Assembly: GCA_905250115.1 (NCBI GenBank)
Contig: CAJNOI010000036.1
Location: 594,151-658,150, forward strand
DNA: 64,000 bases
Source of the DNA: Adineta steineri
Lineage: Eukaryota > Rotifera > Eurotatoria > Adinetida > Adinetidae
Direction: 5' to 3'
Shown: piece by piece, positions 22,211 to 34,753 of the stretch
Layout: each line of letters starts with the position of its first letter
How positions within the stretch are numbered: the stretch's first letter is position 1
Made by a program: the position numbers and the translations under genes
The notes under the pieces: model-generated
Told to the model about the DNA's origin: nothing
Database searches by the model: none
What the model saw: the letters and a program-made list of their open reading frames with translations, nothing else

Positions 22211-24546
22211 ATCTTTGAATAGAAGTTAATTGAAGAAATGAATATATTTTTATCTGTTTTTATAAATATAAACTTAATTACTGAATGATAATAAAAATAT
22301 CGCTCGTTAGTAGAAGAAATCGAAAAAGAATTTTGTCGTGAGAACAACTATTAATTATGATAAAATTCCGCTAATGAAACTGATGTAACATCTAAGATGG
22401 TCGGACTAAAACTGGAAATTGATTTGTTTCTAATTTCAAATCAAAATTCAAGTCATTTTTATGATATTATTTCAATGAAAGAATGTTTTAATGTAGATAA
22501 AGATCAAAGATAGGTTTGCGTGCACATACAACTTTACCCTTCAGATGAATAATATATCAATCTCTCATCCACTCAACTGTATCGTTATGTTTAATTTTAT
22601 GATCATTATCATCGCTCTAGTTCTCAAAAGAATTATTGTGTGATATTGTATTTTGTTAATTTTCCATATTATTTCGAAAAATTAGACTTACTAAAATGAA
22701 ACTATTTCAAAGAATTGAATTTCTAAACTTGTGATGTTTTGTGTGTCTCTTTTCAACTATACATTTGATTTGAAAAAGAAATCAGACAAAACATTTCAAG
22801 TTAAGAAGAGAAGAAAAAACCACGTTTTATTTTTGATGAAATAGATTTTTAGTGCTCTGTAACGAAACGAAATTGAAAAATGAAAAGTAACATTTTAGAA
22901 AGTTGAAAATAAAAATATTGATAAATAGAACTGATTTAAATGAAAAGTAAAGCTATATCGGAGTAAATAAATAAGATTTAATCATCAAAACAAAAGCATT
23001 GTAAATAATCGGATATCCAAAAAAGGTTTTTCTATATTTATCAGCATAGATACATAATAGAAGTTTGATCTTCTTTTTGTTAAAAGATTCACTAAGAAAA
23101 GTTGCAGAACAATGACGATATGAAGTATCTGCGATGATTGAAATTAATGATCTTTTTCTCCATTAAAACAAAAAAACGTTACATAACAAAATGTATTTAA
23201 ACGATTATCATATATGTGTATATACATGTCAAATAAGATATTAAATTAATTTTTTTATATTTTGAATTTTTTTTCTGAAAGAATTTTCTTAAAAATCCAA
23301 TTGAGTTTTTATTTTTATTTTAAAATATCAAGAATTGTTTAATTAATGTCTTATAGATGAAAATATGATCTAATATTGTGTAATATCGAATGAATAGTGT
23401 TTTTTAATTAAAATTCAATTTTATCTAGTCAAATAGAAATTCTAGAATTCGTCAATGAGTTTTTCACATATGAAAATTGTTTTTTTTTCTCAAATATAAT
23501 TTAATAAACTGATTCTTGATTGTATTCTTGCAGATATAATCAATACTCTTTTTCGATAAACTTATTAATTATAAATTTGTTAGATAAGAAAGTAAACATT
23601 AATTTATCTCCGCATAGTTCTCATTCGATTTAAAAGAAATAATTGAATTTTTGTTTTTCTTAAATTTTCAAAAAAGAAATTTAATAATTCAATTGAATAA
23701 ATCTTAAATAATTTATATCTCTTTTCTTTAATATTATTCAAATTATCTTTGTTATTACATAAAAATTGTTTAATTAACTCAATTTAATTATCTTTTACTT
23801 TTAAACAATAACATTAAATCATCATCATTCATACAGATTCATCTTTTAGATATTTTTATTCAAATTATCATCAGTTTGTACAATCCTGTAAAATAATAAA
23901 TAAGATTTTTATCTATTCATGATTTATTATTATCATTAAATTTATAGAGTAATATATGATTTTTAATAAAAATAAAAAAGAAATTATTTTCTTAATCGTT
24001 TTATGTTAAGGGTGTGGGTGTGAAGTTGGTATAATATTCAAATGCATAGTCACGTTCACTTACTTACTTACAGCCACATCCTCAAGACTTTCTTAATCTA
24101 ATTTTTCGGTTTTGACAGATTTCATTCTTATTCATTTATCTTTTTTCTTCTCTCCACCCTTTCTCCCAATAAATCATAAAATCACAAAAATAAATCTAAT
24201 AAAATTTCCATTTACAAGTTTTTTTTTATTAATTTCAATGTTTTCTCAGTTTGAAAAATATTTTATTTGATTTTCCTATAAAAATTAAATTTTTTTATAT
24301 TAATTTTCTTTCGAATTCTTTTAATTTAATTTATTCAACAAGAATTCTATTCGAATGATTTTATTCATTCTGATTTTTTCTTAGCTTAGAATTAAAATTA
24401 ATAATTATTTATTTATTTTATTGAAACAAGTTTTATTTATTGATTTTTATTTATGATCTTCAAGATTTCATAAATCAATGTTTTTTATTTATTTTCAATA
24501 ATAAAAATCGAAATTTTATCAAATTAAATTGAAAATATTTTTAATT
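22211..24546. other. Duplicated spacer, copy A
   Basis: Non-coding AT-rich DNA that is highly similar to about 32590-34750, including long identical stretches such as ATGTAACATCTAAGATGGTC near 22383 and 32627. It holds the telomere-like hairpin at 24006-24094. It marks part of a tandem segmental duplication of about 6 kb. Confidence 0.75.
24006..24094. repeat. Telomere-like hairpin, copy 9
   Basis: AAGGGTGTGGGTGTGAAGTT and, after a spacer, ACAGCCACATCCTCAAGAC. It has a direct counterpart at 34179-34259 in the duplicated copy, so it predates the duplication. Confidence 0.65.
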
Positions 24547-27500
24547 TCAAAGTTTTTCATATTTTTGGACTCGATCATTTCCAAAATCAACAACATAAAG
24601 ATTTTCTTCATTATCAAATGATAAACCCATGGGAAGATTCAATTGATTTGATTGATTTCCTTGACCATTTCCACCAACAACAATTTCACCCTCTTTATCT
24701 CCTTCACACCAACGCATTATTCGATGATTCCCAGTATCTGCCACATAGATTTGACCCAAATGATCAACAATCACTCCTTCAGGACAAGATAATTGTTTGA
24801 GACTATTTCCTTGACCATTTCCACCAGCAACAATAATTCCTTCTTTAGCATCTTTTTTCCATTTCATTACACGATGATTCCTTTCATCTGATATATAAAG
24901 AGAATAATCATCATCAATAAAGATACAATATGGATAACTGAGTTGATTGAGATGATTTCCTTCACCGTTTCCACCTGCAACTAATTCACCTTTTTTATCT
25001 CCTTGTTTCCATCGTCTTACTTCATGATTTCCACGATCAGAAACATAAATAAATCCATTTTTATCCATTGTCAGACCAAAACAATTAGTATGTGAAATAA
25101 TAATTTGTGGATTTGTCTGATTTTGATCATAATATCGAATTATTCGTCTGTTTCCCCAATCAGAAACAATAAAAGAATTATTTTTTTTATCAAAAATTAT
25201 ATCTTTTGGCCAATACACCTGATTATTTTGATTTCCTTCTCCATTTCCAGCTGCGATGATTTGACCTTCATTTGAATTCAGTTTCCACTTAACAATACGA
25301 TGATTATAATAATCAGCAATATAAATTGATTTATCATTATCAATAAACATCCCCCAAGGACTAGAGAGTTGATTCAATTTCTGTCCGGGTCCATTTCCTC
25401 CAGCAACAGTAATTCCAAATTGTTGAAATGTATTCTTTTTTGTTTGAATTTGTTCTAGAATAAAAGATTTCTTTTTATCCAAAACCTTTTCCATTATTTT
25501 TAAATCAAAAAAAGGCGAAAATAAGAAGAAAAACTTGTATTTAAGTTTGTTTTGATAAAATAAATTTTTCATTTTGTTAAATTTAATTTTTAATCGAACA
25601 AAATTAATTTCAAAGAATTACTTTAGATTTTTTAATTAAAAATTGTTCATTTGATTTTTATAAAAGTTTAATTCAGAAAACTATTTTTTTGAATGAAAAT
25701 CATTTTTATTTCAATGATTTAAATAAAATCAATCTAAAACTTTTTTTTATCAATAGACTAAATAGTTCTTTTATTTGAAAATTGTAAACTAAAGAGTTAA
25801 ACTTAACTTAAATTTATTCAACAAGTTAAAGATAATATAATCCTTTGTTATTAAAATACTAAAAGAGATTCTTCAAACCAAAAAATAAAATAAAAATTCT
25901 ATTTATTGTGAGAAATTTGTTTAGATTTGAATTTGCTATTAGAACAAATCTTTTAAAAAACAAATAAAGTAATTATTTTATAAAAAATAGTTAATAGAGT
26001 AAGTGATTTTTAGAATTATTTACTAAACAGAATTGTTTTAAAATAAATATTTAAACTAAAAAATGAATTGAAAATATTTAATCGAATTATTCTTATTAAC
26101 ATAGATAAATATTTTGAATAAATTCTATGGATGAAATAATATTATTATTTGTATAATAAATTTTATTTTGTTTTTAATAATGAATTAATTAATTAATCAG
26201 AATACAATGAAAATATCTTGATGATGAAAATTAAAGTCAATCAAATTAGTTTTAATTTTCAATAAATATATTCAATTTTTAAGAGAACATTATTTTGTTT
26301 TTTTAAAAACCTATTCGAATGATTAATTTGATTAGCAATTCTATAAATACTTATTTTAATTAGAAAAGAAAACTTTCGATTTTAAATTTTATTCTTATTC
26401 ATATAATTTAATTTATGAAAATATTTTAAATGAAAATAAACTTTGTTATTTTTCAAAAGAATTTTTATTCTAAACATCTATTTTATAATATTCTCACCAT
26501 TTCAATAGGAAAAATAATTCGAAAATAAAGGATGATATCTCTTTTCAGTGTTATATGAAGTGATATACAAATAGAAAAAAACCAAACTATGAATAATTTT
26601 ATGAATATTGTTTCAAGAGAAATTGTTATTTCTTATCCAAAGAATAATACTATTTGGAAAATGAATTTAAATTGCTCCTTAATTAATAAAAATAATTTAT
26701 GAAAAGTTTTATCTCAATTTTAAAGATAATAAAATTATTTTTTATTTAATGAAACATACGTGGTTTTATTTGAGATGGAGTTGTTATTTGATTCTTTGGT
26801 ATAGTTGCTGTACTAGTTGTAGGATGATTTAATTGATAAGAATCTTAATAAAAAGAAAATACAATGATTTTATTTGACAATAATAGAAAAATAAATAATT
26901 TATTTTAGTTTAATTTATATAAAAATACTAAACAATATTCATATAATATTTTTATTTTGAAGAAATAAATAAAGAATTATTTAGATTATGAGAACTATTG
27001 TTTAAGTTCTTGAAATAATTTAAAATAGGAAGGAATGAAAATTTGATTTTATAATTTTAAATTTTTCGAATGAAGATTAATTATTTATGAGTTATTCTGT
27101 TGAATTAGTTTATATTCTTATTGATCTTTAAAACACTTGTTTTATCATTCATCTTAGAAATAAAATTGTCCAAGTATAATCTTTAATTATTTTATTTTCT
27201 AATTAAGATTTTCAATCGATCAAATTCAATAATAAAATATCAAATATTTCTTGTTCATCTGATTGTTCTGAGATTAAAATAATAAATTCTACAATAGTAT
27301 AGTTATTGAATTATTTTATTAACTTTTCCTATGAATACTTTCGTCTAGCAAAATATTTTGATTAGTCAAATAAAACAAATATTTTTGAATTTGAAACAAA
27401 AATAAATAAATATGAATTTATAATCAAAACTTAATCTAATCTTAAACTATTTCACTTTATTATTAGATTAGTTTAGAAAAATCTAAAAAATAAATACTAT

Positions 27501-28330
27501 CATAAAAATAATTTTCTCAATATATTAGTTAGATTTTAAAGGACTATTTTTATATTCATTTATCGAAATTCATTTTATTAATTTATTATGTAATAGATAT
27601 AATAGTTGAACTACTTACTTGGATTTGGTGGCCTTGGCGGTTCTTCTTTTTCATCGTCATTAATTTCTTTTAAATGAATAATATTTAGTCCACCTTTATG
27701 ATTTAATGGATTAGATACAACTTCAAATACTGTTCCAGGCATTAAAATAACTTCGTTTTCAGTTGGATAACATGTATATGATGAAACTAATTTTCCATTT
27801 GAACATTCAATATTAAATAATGTACTTGAAGAAGATTTGCTAATAAATGAAGAAATAACGGCAATGGATTTTGAACATGAAGTTATACTCCACCAAGTAA
27901 TTCTTTGACCTTCTTTAAAACTGATAGTAACATCTTTATCAATTCCACGAAAAATAGTTCCTTTAAAATTAGGTAATTTTGATGTTGCTGAATCTAAAAG
28001 TTTTAAATATCCAAACCATGGACGAACTTTTGAGCGATCTTCTTCACGAAGTGTTTGATTTAAAATTCGATAAACACATGAATCATCAGACATTTCCATT
28101 GTATAAATATATATTGCTGCAGATTCATCTTTTGTTAAATTATGATCATTTGGATATGTACAATGTCTTTTTGCTAATTTAACAAAACGATCTATATCTT
28201 TTAAAAAATCTTGTAATTCTTTCATAGCTTCTCCAAGAGATAATAATTTATAATTAAGATAACCATAACATGCTGGTAAACGTTTATTTTCCAGCTCAAT
28301 ATCAGTAAAGCGATCTCCTGAACCACTCAT
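24547..28330 (-). CDS. ADP-ribosyltransferase / NHL fusion protein (gene 3)
   Basis: Three exons: 28330-27619 (712 nt), 26843-26760 (84 nt) and 25454-24547 (908 nt). All joins are phase 1, giving 567 residues. Exon 1 is a mono-ADP-ribosyltransferase of the R-S-ExE type. FRGIDKDV supplies the Arg, WWSITSCS the S-T-S strand and ENEVILMPGTVFEV the ExE catalytic turn, so the active site looks complete. Such enzymes transfer ADP-ribose from NAD+ to arginine. The linker exon and the NHL exon correspond to those of gene 1. No signal peptide or membrane anchor is visible, suggesting a cytosolic enzyme guided by the propeller. A longer frame starting upstream of 25454 reads through intron sequence and is not used. 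Confidence 0.85.
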
Positions 28331-31080
28331 TATAGCGAATTGATAATTTGATGGATTGTTTTTATTGAATGATCAACTAAATAATAAACAAGAATGACAA
28401 ATTTAATTTGAATTTTATCCTATTTACGTACTAAATGAATGATTAAATTATATTTTCATTATCAGATTTAAAAGCATCGATAATTAAAGTTACATTACAA
28501 TTTTTATATTCTTTCAATTTAATCATATCTGAATGAGATACTAGGCCTAATTAGTCTAACAAATAAATATATTATACTTTTATAGTTGAAAAATCTCGAA
28601 GTATATCAGAGTAGTTTCGAATAACTTTAGTATTATAGATAAAATATTATTCAATTTGATTTAACTGACATAATAGTACTAAATAAGTTTTATTTTGATG
28701 TTTTAAGTTATGAATGTAGGAGACAAACATTTCTGATCCTAAAATGTAATTATTCTTTCTTACTTTATTAACTTTAACTTGATCTCAATCAGATTTTCGG
28801 ACAAAGAAATCAATTTAATACTAAACATATGTTAACTTTTATATCAATATCAAAACATGGAATTATCAGTTTCCCGAATCTTTCTCTTATCATAGACTCT
28901 GCAAAATGATACAGGACGATTTTGAAGCATTTCTATAAACATTCATTTGTCTATTTAACCTCCTTATATATAAATAATGACAATCTATTGTAATCGGAAT
29001 GTAATTATTCTAAAATTTTAGGTTCATAATGATACATAGCACGGCATCAATAATTATGAATAAGAAAACATAGACTGTCAAGCACATGTATCAACCTGAA
29101 TGTTCGCTTAGTGCGCACCGATTATGACTTAAAGAAATAAATAATAATTCTCCAGATCAAAAGATGATAAGATCGATAGTGAAATAAATTTGAACAGATT
29201 GGATCTGTGCTTAACATTAATTTTGAGGGTGAGCAAGGGTGAGTCTCAGGATGACTATGAAAATACAGATGACAGTAGACAGCTGGTCATGGGAAGCGAG
29301 CCAAACATGTTAGCCAAAGAAATGCGGCTTACTTCATATCAAAAAAAAAATAGCTAATCATATTAAAGTTCTTCCTTTGCCGTCATCCAACCTAATTTTT
29401 ACCCTTCTTCTATCAACACAATAATCTTTCAAGGTCTACCTGGACACAATACCTGAAATTTTTCTAAGGCGTATTTGACCGTAATACCTAGTTTTCCAAA
29501 ATCTATCTGGACGTAGTATGTGTAATTTTTTAAGATCTACCTGAATATAGTAGGATAATAAGAAGGAGCGAACACATACGCGAAAAAAAGTGGCTCACCT
29601 GACACAGAAAAATAACCCAGCTAATTTCGAGTTCTTAATCTCTTCTAAGTTGAAATAATCTGCATGAAAATCCTAGCTATCGTAACATGATAAATCAAGC
29701 AGATTGTGCTTCAAATTGAACTGTTTTCTATCCATCTTTTAATGACAATGTCAAAATGTGTATGACGCAAAGAGTCTACTTAATTTGAAGAATGGGTCGT
29801 GTTGTCTATGACACCTCGTTGATATCCCCGTTCTATATCCTTGAGGATTTGACAAAGATCTTGCAAGGATTTCTTGTGTTTTTGGTTGCAGAAAGTGAAC
29901 AAAGTATGCAGACATTTTCTGCGAACACAACTTACTCTTATACCTACACTCTACCTCCTGACAAAATTGTTTTTTGTTTGTGTTGTTACACTTTTTTCCC
30001 AGAAAAAACTTGTTCATCATCATAATTATACTCTCCTAGTTGGAAGAATTTTTTTAGTCATTTCTGCATTCTCCTTTCAAAAAAAAGACTTATTTATTCC
30101 CATCCTCACAGACTCTTTCGCGGAAAAGAAACTTGTCTGTCATCATTCCGGTATTCTCATTGGCAGACATATTTTCCTTGCTCTCATTCCTATACTCTCC
30201 TTCCTGCAAAAAACTTATTTCTTCTTACTTCAGTCTTTTACGCTAAAAAGCTTGTCTATCATCGTTCTCACATTCTCAAGATTGGAAAGAATATTTTTTG
30301 CTCTCATTGTTACATTTTCTTTTTCAGAAAAAATTATTATCACTCTCGGACGAGGAGAAAAAAATTATTTCATAACTTAGTAGTAAACAATAAGTGTGGT
30401 ATTATGTTTTTGTCTTACGGTGGGTAGAGGTAAAGACCGACGATGAATTCGTGTACTTATCTATTGAGTAGAGTTTTTAACTAGTCTTTATAGTAAGAGT
30501 GGGTAAAACAATCTAATGTTCATATACCTTAGCGTCAGTATAAAGGAAATAATTGTACTTCGCCACATCAATTACCTTGCGGAGTTTACAATTTAGCGCA
30601 AGAAAGAGTGCGAAGACAAAAATTTCTTGACTACATCTCGTAACTTAACGGTGAAAGGAATAATTTCATAATCATAACAAATAACCACAACTAAAACTTT
30701 GCAAATGTGATTAATATAAAAGTCAAAAAGTTAGATAATCGAATACTTCGACGGTTAAAGCATCCGTTGAGTGAAACGGTAACAGAAAGGTTGAACAGGT
30801 AAATACTTGAACACTTCGTTAAATACGTGAAAAGTGAAATACTCGAACAGTTGAATCAGGGAATAATTGAGTGGCATGTAGCCGCTTTTAGCCATTATAC
30901 TATACGCAAAGTATTCTTTCATCTTTCTCTGGTGCTCATTATTTTTCTCACTCAATAAATCTTAACTATATCTGTCATGAACTAAAGACTTATTCTTTGA
31001 AACATTTTCGGTATGGTATTTATTCAACGAAATCAAGAACTAACTTAATAGAAAATTTAATAGAACTTTATCGCACTAAC
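28331..31080. other. Spacer with degenerate short repeats
   Basis: No gene is seen. 29222-29260 has a weak telomere-like GAGGGTGAGCAAGGGTGAG. 29420-29545 holds about three 60-65-bp units around AAATCTATCTGGACGTAGTA. 29935-30365 holds about seven T/C-rich units of roughly 55-60 bp (CTCATTCCTATACTCTCCTT...AAAAAACTTATTT). The long open frame over the last block follows from its composition. Confidence 0.55.
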
Positions 31081-31082
31081 TA

Positions 31083-31138
31083 GGGTGTGGGTGTCTTAGT
31101 AAGAATAAGAAGAACACCTATCCACACCCACACCCTAA
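31083..31138. repeat. Telomere-like hairpin, copy 11
   Basis: TAGGGTGTGGGTGTCTTAGT and TATCCACACCCACACCCTAA around a loop of about 15 bp. Arms are nearly perfect. Confidence 0.8.
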
Positions 31139-32049
31139 CACTTTTGTATATACTAGGAAAAGTGGCGAGGGAGTCGGATACGGAATATGCTTAAAATTTA
31201 AATATTTTGCAGCGGGGCCGTATGAGAGGGGTTTTACAGTGGTAACTGTGTGAGAGAGAGTCTGCAGCGGGTACCCTCGCTAGTTCAGTATAAGTGTTGA
31301 TTTGATTTAAAAAACTTAAAAAATAAAATCTCTTTTAACTTTTTTTTGTTCCAAGTTAAAGTTTTCTCTACAAATATTTTCAGTTTTTGATATGATATTT
31401 GAGAAAAACTCGATGCTGAAATTTTCATCTGAGAGTTTATTCATTGATAAATCTATTCAATAATAAAACATCTTGAAATATTCAGGTCAAAACAAGATTT
31501 TCTTTTTTAGATATTCAAGTCTTGAGAAGAATTTATACAAAACAAAGAACATGGCAAATATTTCAAGAACGAAACATATCTTAGAATTCATAATTTCAGA
31601 ACATTTTACTATAATGAATAAATTAAAATATAATCATTCTATATTTTTGCTAAACAATATATTAGAGAATAAAATCTGAAAAGTTCAATCTTTCGAGATT
31701 ATTTCTATTCAATATACAAAATTCGAACTTAAAAGTAATTGAAAATATTCTTTTCTAAATTATTAGATGTAATATTTATCTTCTAAGACATATTATTCAT
31801 ATTAATTCATTTTCAATATAAATAGAAAAACAAAAGATCATATTTACGAACAATATCAAAAGCTTTTTTTACCTATGAATAAATTTTATTTTCTATTATT
31901 CTTATTGATTTCATTTAGAAATAAACCAATAATATTCTCAATTGTTTCATCTTCTTCATCATTATTTTTCTTTGTTTCTTATGGTTTTTCAACATAATTT
32001 TATAGAAAATGAGAATTATTCTTGTAGAAATAATTTCTTAAAAACTTAC

Positions 32050-32588
32050 TTTTTGATGAAATAATTGAAATTTCATTAATAAATGATTGTGAATCTTGTT
32101 CAACAGAAATATTTGACGGATTATTTAATTCTTCTGTTATTTCTATTAACTGATTTCTTAAATGATTTAAATTAATTTCATTAAAGTCAGTTTCTTGGTG
32201 AAGTTGTTGTATTTGTTTATTTAAGTCATTAAATCTCCTTTCAATATCATTAATAAGTGTTTGTAATAATGATTCAATAATGATTTCTCTACAATCTTTT
32301 GCTTTTTTTTTGAATTTTGTCAACGGATTCTATTTCCCATTGGTTGATTTGATCTATTCATGAATGATTCTGTGGATTTTGTTTTTGTTCATTAATTGTT
32401 TCTTTAAATTTATTATAATCATCAATAATATGATTTAATTCTTCATTTAATCTTTGATAATGTTCTGGTAAATGTATTAAACAAAATCTGTTTAAACATC
32501 CTTCGCAAGGAAATGTTATTTTATCTTTATTACATGTAAAACATCGCTCGTTAGTTAAACAAAGCGAAAAAGAATTTTGTCGTGACAA
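32050..32588 (-). pseudogene. Decayed B-box / coiled-coil exon
   Basis: This is the duplicate of the first exon of gene 2. It keeps the B-box (CFTCNKDKITFPCEGC, then C-x2-H) and the coiled coil, and even the donor GTAAGT at its 3' end. Relative to gene 2, about 110 bp covering the start codon and leader are missing, since GTAAAACAT joins directly to CGCTCGTTAG. A TTA has become TGA after the NPQNHS segment. There are extra bases near the poly-A run at about 32310. No NHL exon follows downstream (31140-32000). The head exon is therefore a broken, unattached copy. Confidence 0.8.
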
Positions 32589-34753
32589 TAATTACTAATT
32601 ATGATAAAATACCACTAATAACACTGATGTAACATCTAAGATGGTCGGACTAAAACTGGAAATTGATTTGTTTCTAATTTCATATCAAAATTCAAGTCAT
32701 TTTTATGATACTATTTCAATGAAAAAATGTTCTCAATGTAGATTTGAATGTAGATAAAGATCAAAGATACATTTGCACCTACAACTTTACCCTTCAGATG
32801 AGTAATATATCAATCTCTCATCCACTTAACTGTGTCGTTATGTTTAATTGTATGATCATTATCATCGCTCTAGTTCTCAAAAGAATTATTGTGTGATATT
32901 GTATTTTGTTAATTTTTCATATTATTTTAGAAAGCAGACTTACTTAAATGAAACTATTTTAAAAAATTGAATTTCTAAACATGTGATGTTTTGTGTGTCT
33001 CTTTTCAACTATACATTTGATTGGAAAAAGAAATTAAGCGAAACATTTCAGATTAAGAAGAGATGAAAAAACACGTTTTATTTTTGATGAAATATATTTG
33101 TAGTGCCCTGTAACGAAACGAGATTGAAAAATGAAAAGTAAATAAGATGAAGAAAAGTAACATTTTAGAAAGTTGAAAATAAAAACATTGATAAATAGAA
33201 CTGATTTAGATGAAAAGTAGAGCTATATCGGAGTAAATAAATAAGATTTAATCATCAAAACAAAAGCATTGTAAATAATCGGATATCCGAAAAAGGTTTT
33301 TCTATATTTCTCAGCATAGGTACATAATGGAAGTTTGATCTTCTTTTTGTTAAAAGATTCACTAAGAAAAGTTGCAGAACAATGACAATAGGAAGTATCT
33401 ACGATGATTGGAATTAATGATCTTTTTCTCAATTCAAACAAAAAAACGTTACATAATAAAATGTATTTAAACAATTATCATATATCTATATATATGTCAA
33501 ATAAGATATTAAATTAACTTTTTATATTTTGAATTTTGTTTCTGTAAGAATTTTCTTAAAATCTAATTGAGTTTTTATTTTTATTTTAAAATATCAAGAA
33601 TTGTTTAATTAATGTCTTATAGATGAGTTTTTCACATATGAAAATTGTTTTTTTTTTCTCAAATATAATTTAATAAATTGATTCTTGATTGTATTCTTTC
33701 AGATATAATCAATACTCTTTTCTCGATAAACTTATCAATTATAAATTTATTAGATAAGAAAATAAACATTAATTTATCTCCGCATAGTTCTCATTCGATT
33801 TAAAAGAAATAATTGAATTTTTGTTTTTCTTATATTTTCAAAAAAGAAATCTAATAATTCAATTGAATAAATCTTAAATAATTTATATCTCTTTTCTTTA
33901 ATATTATTCAAATTATCTTTGTTATTACATAACAATTGTTTTATTAATTCAATTTAATTATCTTTTATTTTTAAACAATATAACATTAAATCATCATCAT
34001 TCATACAGATTCATCTTTTAGATATTTTTATTCAAATTATCATCAATTTGTACAATCCTATAAAATAATAAATAAGATTTTTATCTATTCATGATTTATT
34101 ATTATCATTAAATTTATAGAGTAATATATGATTTTTGATAAAAATAAAAAAGAAACTCTTTTCTTAATCGTTTTATATTATGGGTGTGGGTACGAAGTTG
34201 GTATAATATTCAAACGCACAGTCACATTCACTTACCCACTCATAGCCACACCCTCAAGACTGTCTTAATCTCATTTTCCCGTTTTGACAGATTTCATACT
34301 TATTCATTTAGCTTTTTTCTTCTCTCCTCCCTTTCTCTCAAAAAATCATAAAATCACAAAACTAAATCTAATAAAACTTCTATTTACAAGTTTTTTTCTT
34401 AATTTAAATGTCTTTCTCAAATTAAAAAATATTTTTTTTTATTTTCTATAACAACTAGATTTCTTTGTAATTCAATTCTTTTTTAAATTCTTTTTGATTT
34501 AATTTATTCAACAAAAACTTTATTCAAATAATTTTATTCATTTTGGTTTTTTCTTAGCTTAAAACTAAAATTAATAATTATTTATTTATTTATTTTTTAG
34601 AATTTAAAAAAAAATATTTATTTTATTGAAAGAAGTTTTATTTATTGATTTTTATTTATGTTCTTCAAGATTTTTCATAAACTAATGTTCTTTATTTATT
34701 TTCAAAAATAAAAATCCAAACTTTATCAAAATAAATTAGAAATATTTTTAATT
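32589..34753. other. Duplicated spacer, copy B
   Basis: Non-coding counterpart of 22270-24546. It includes a deletion of about 75 bp near 33620 relative to copy A (copy A has extra sequence at about 23360-23455). It contains telomere-like hairpin copy 12 (34179-34259). Confidence 0.7.
34179..34259. repeat. Telomere-like hairpin, copy 12
   Basis: ATGGGTGTGGGTACGAAGTT and ATAGCCACACCCTCAAGACT; the duplicated partner of the hairpin at 24006-24094. Confidence 0.65.
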
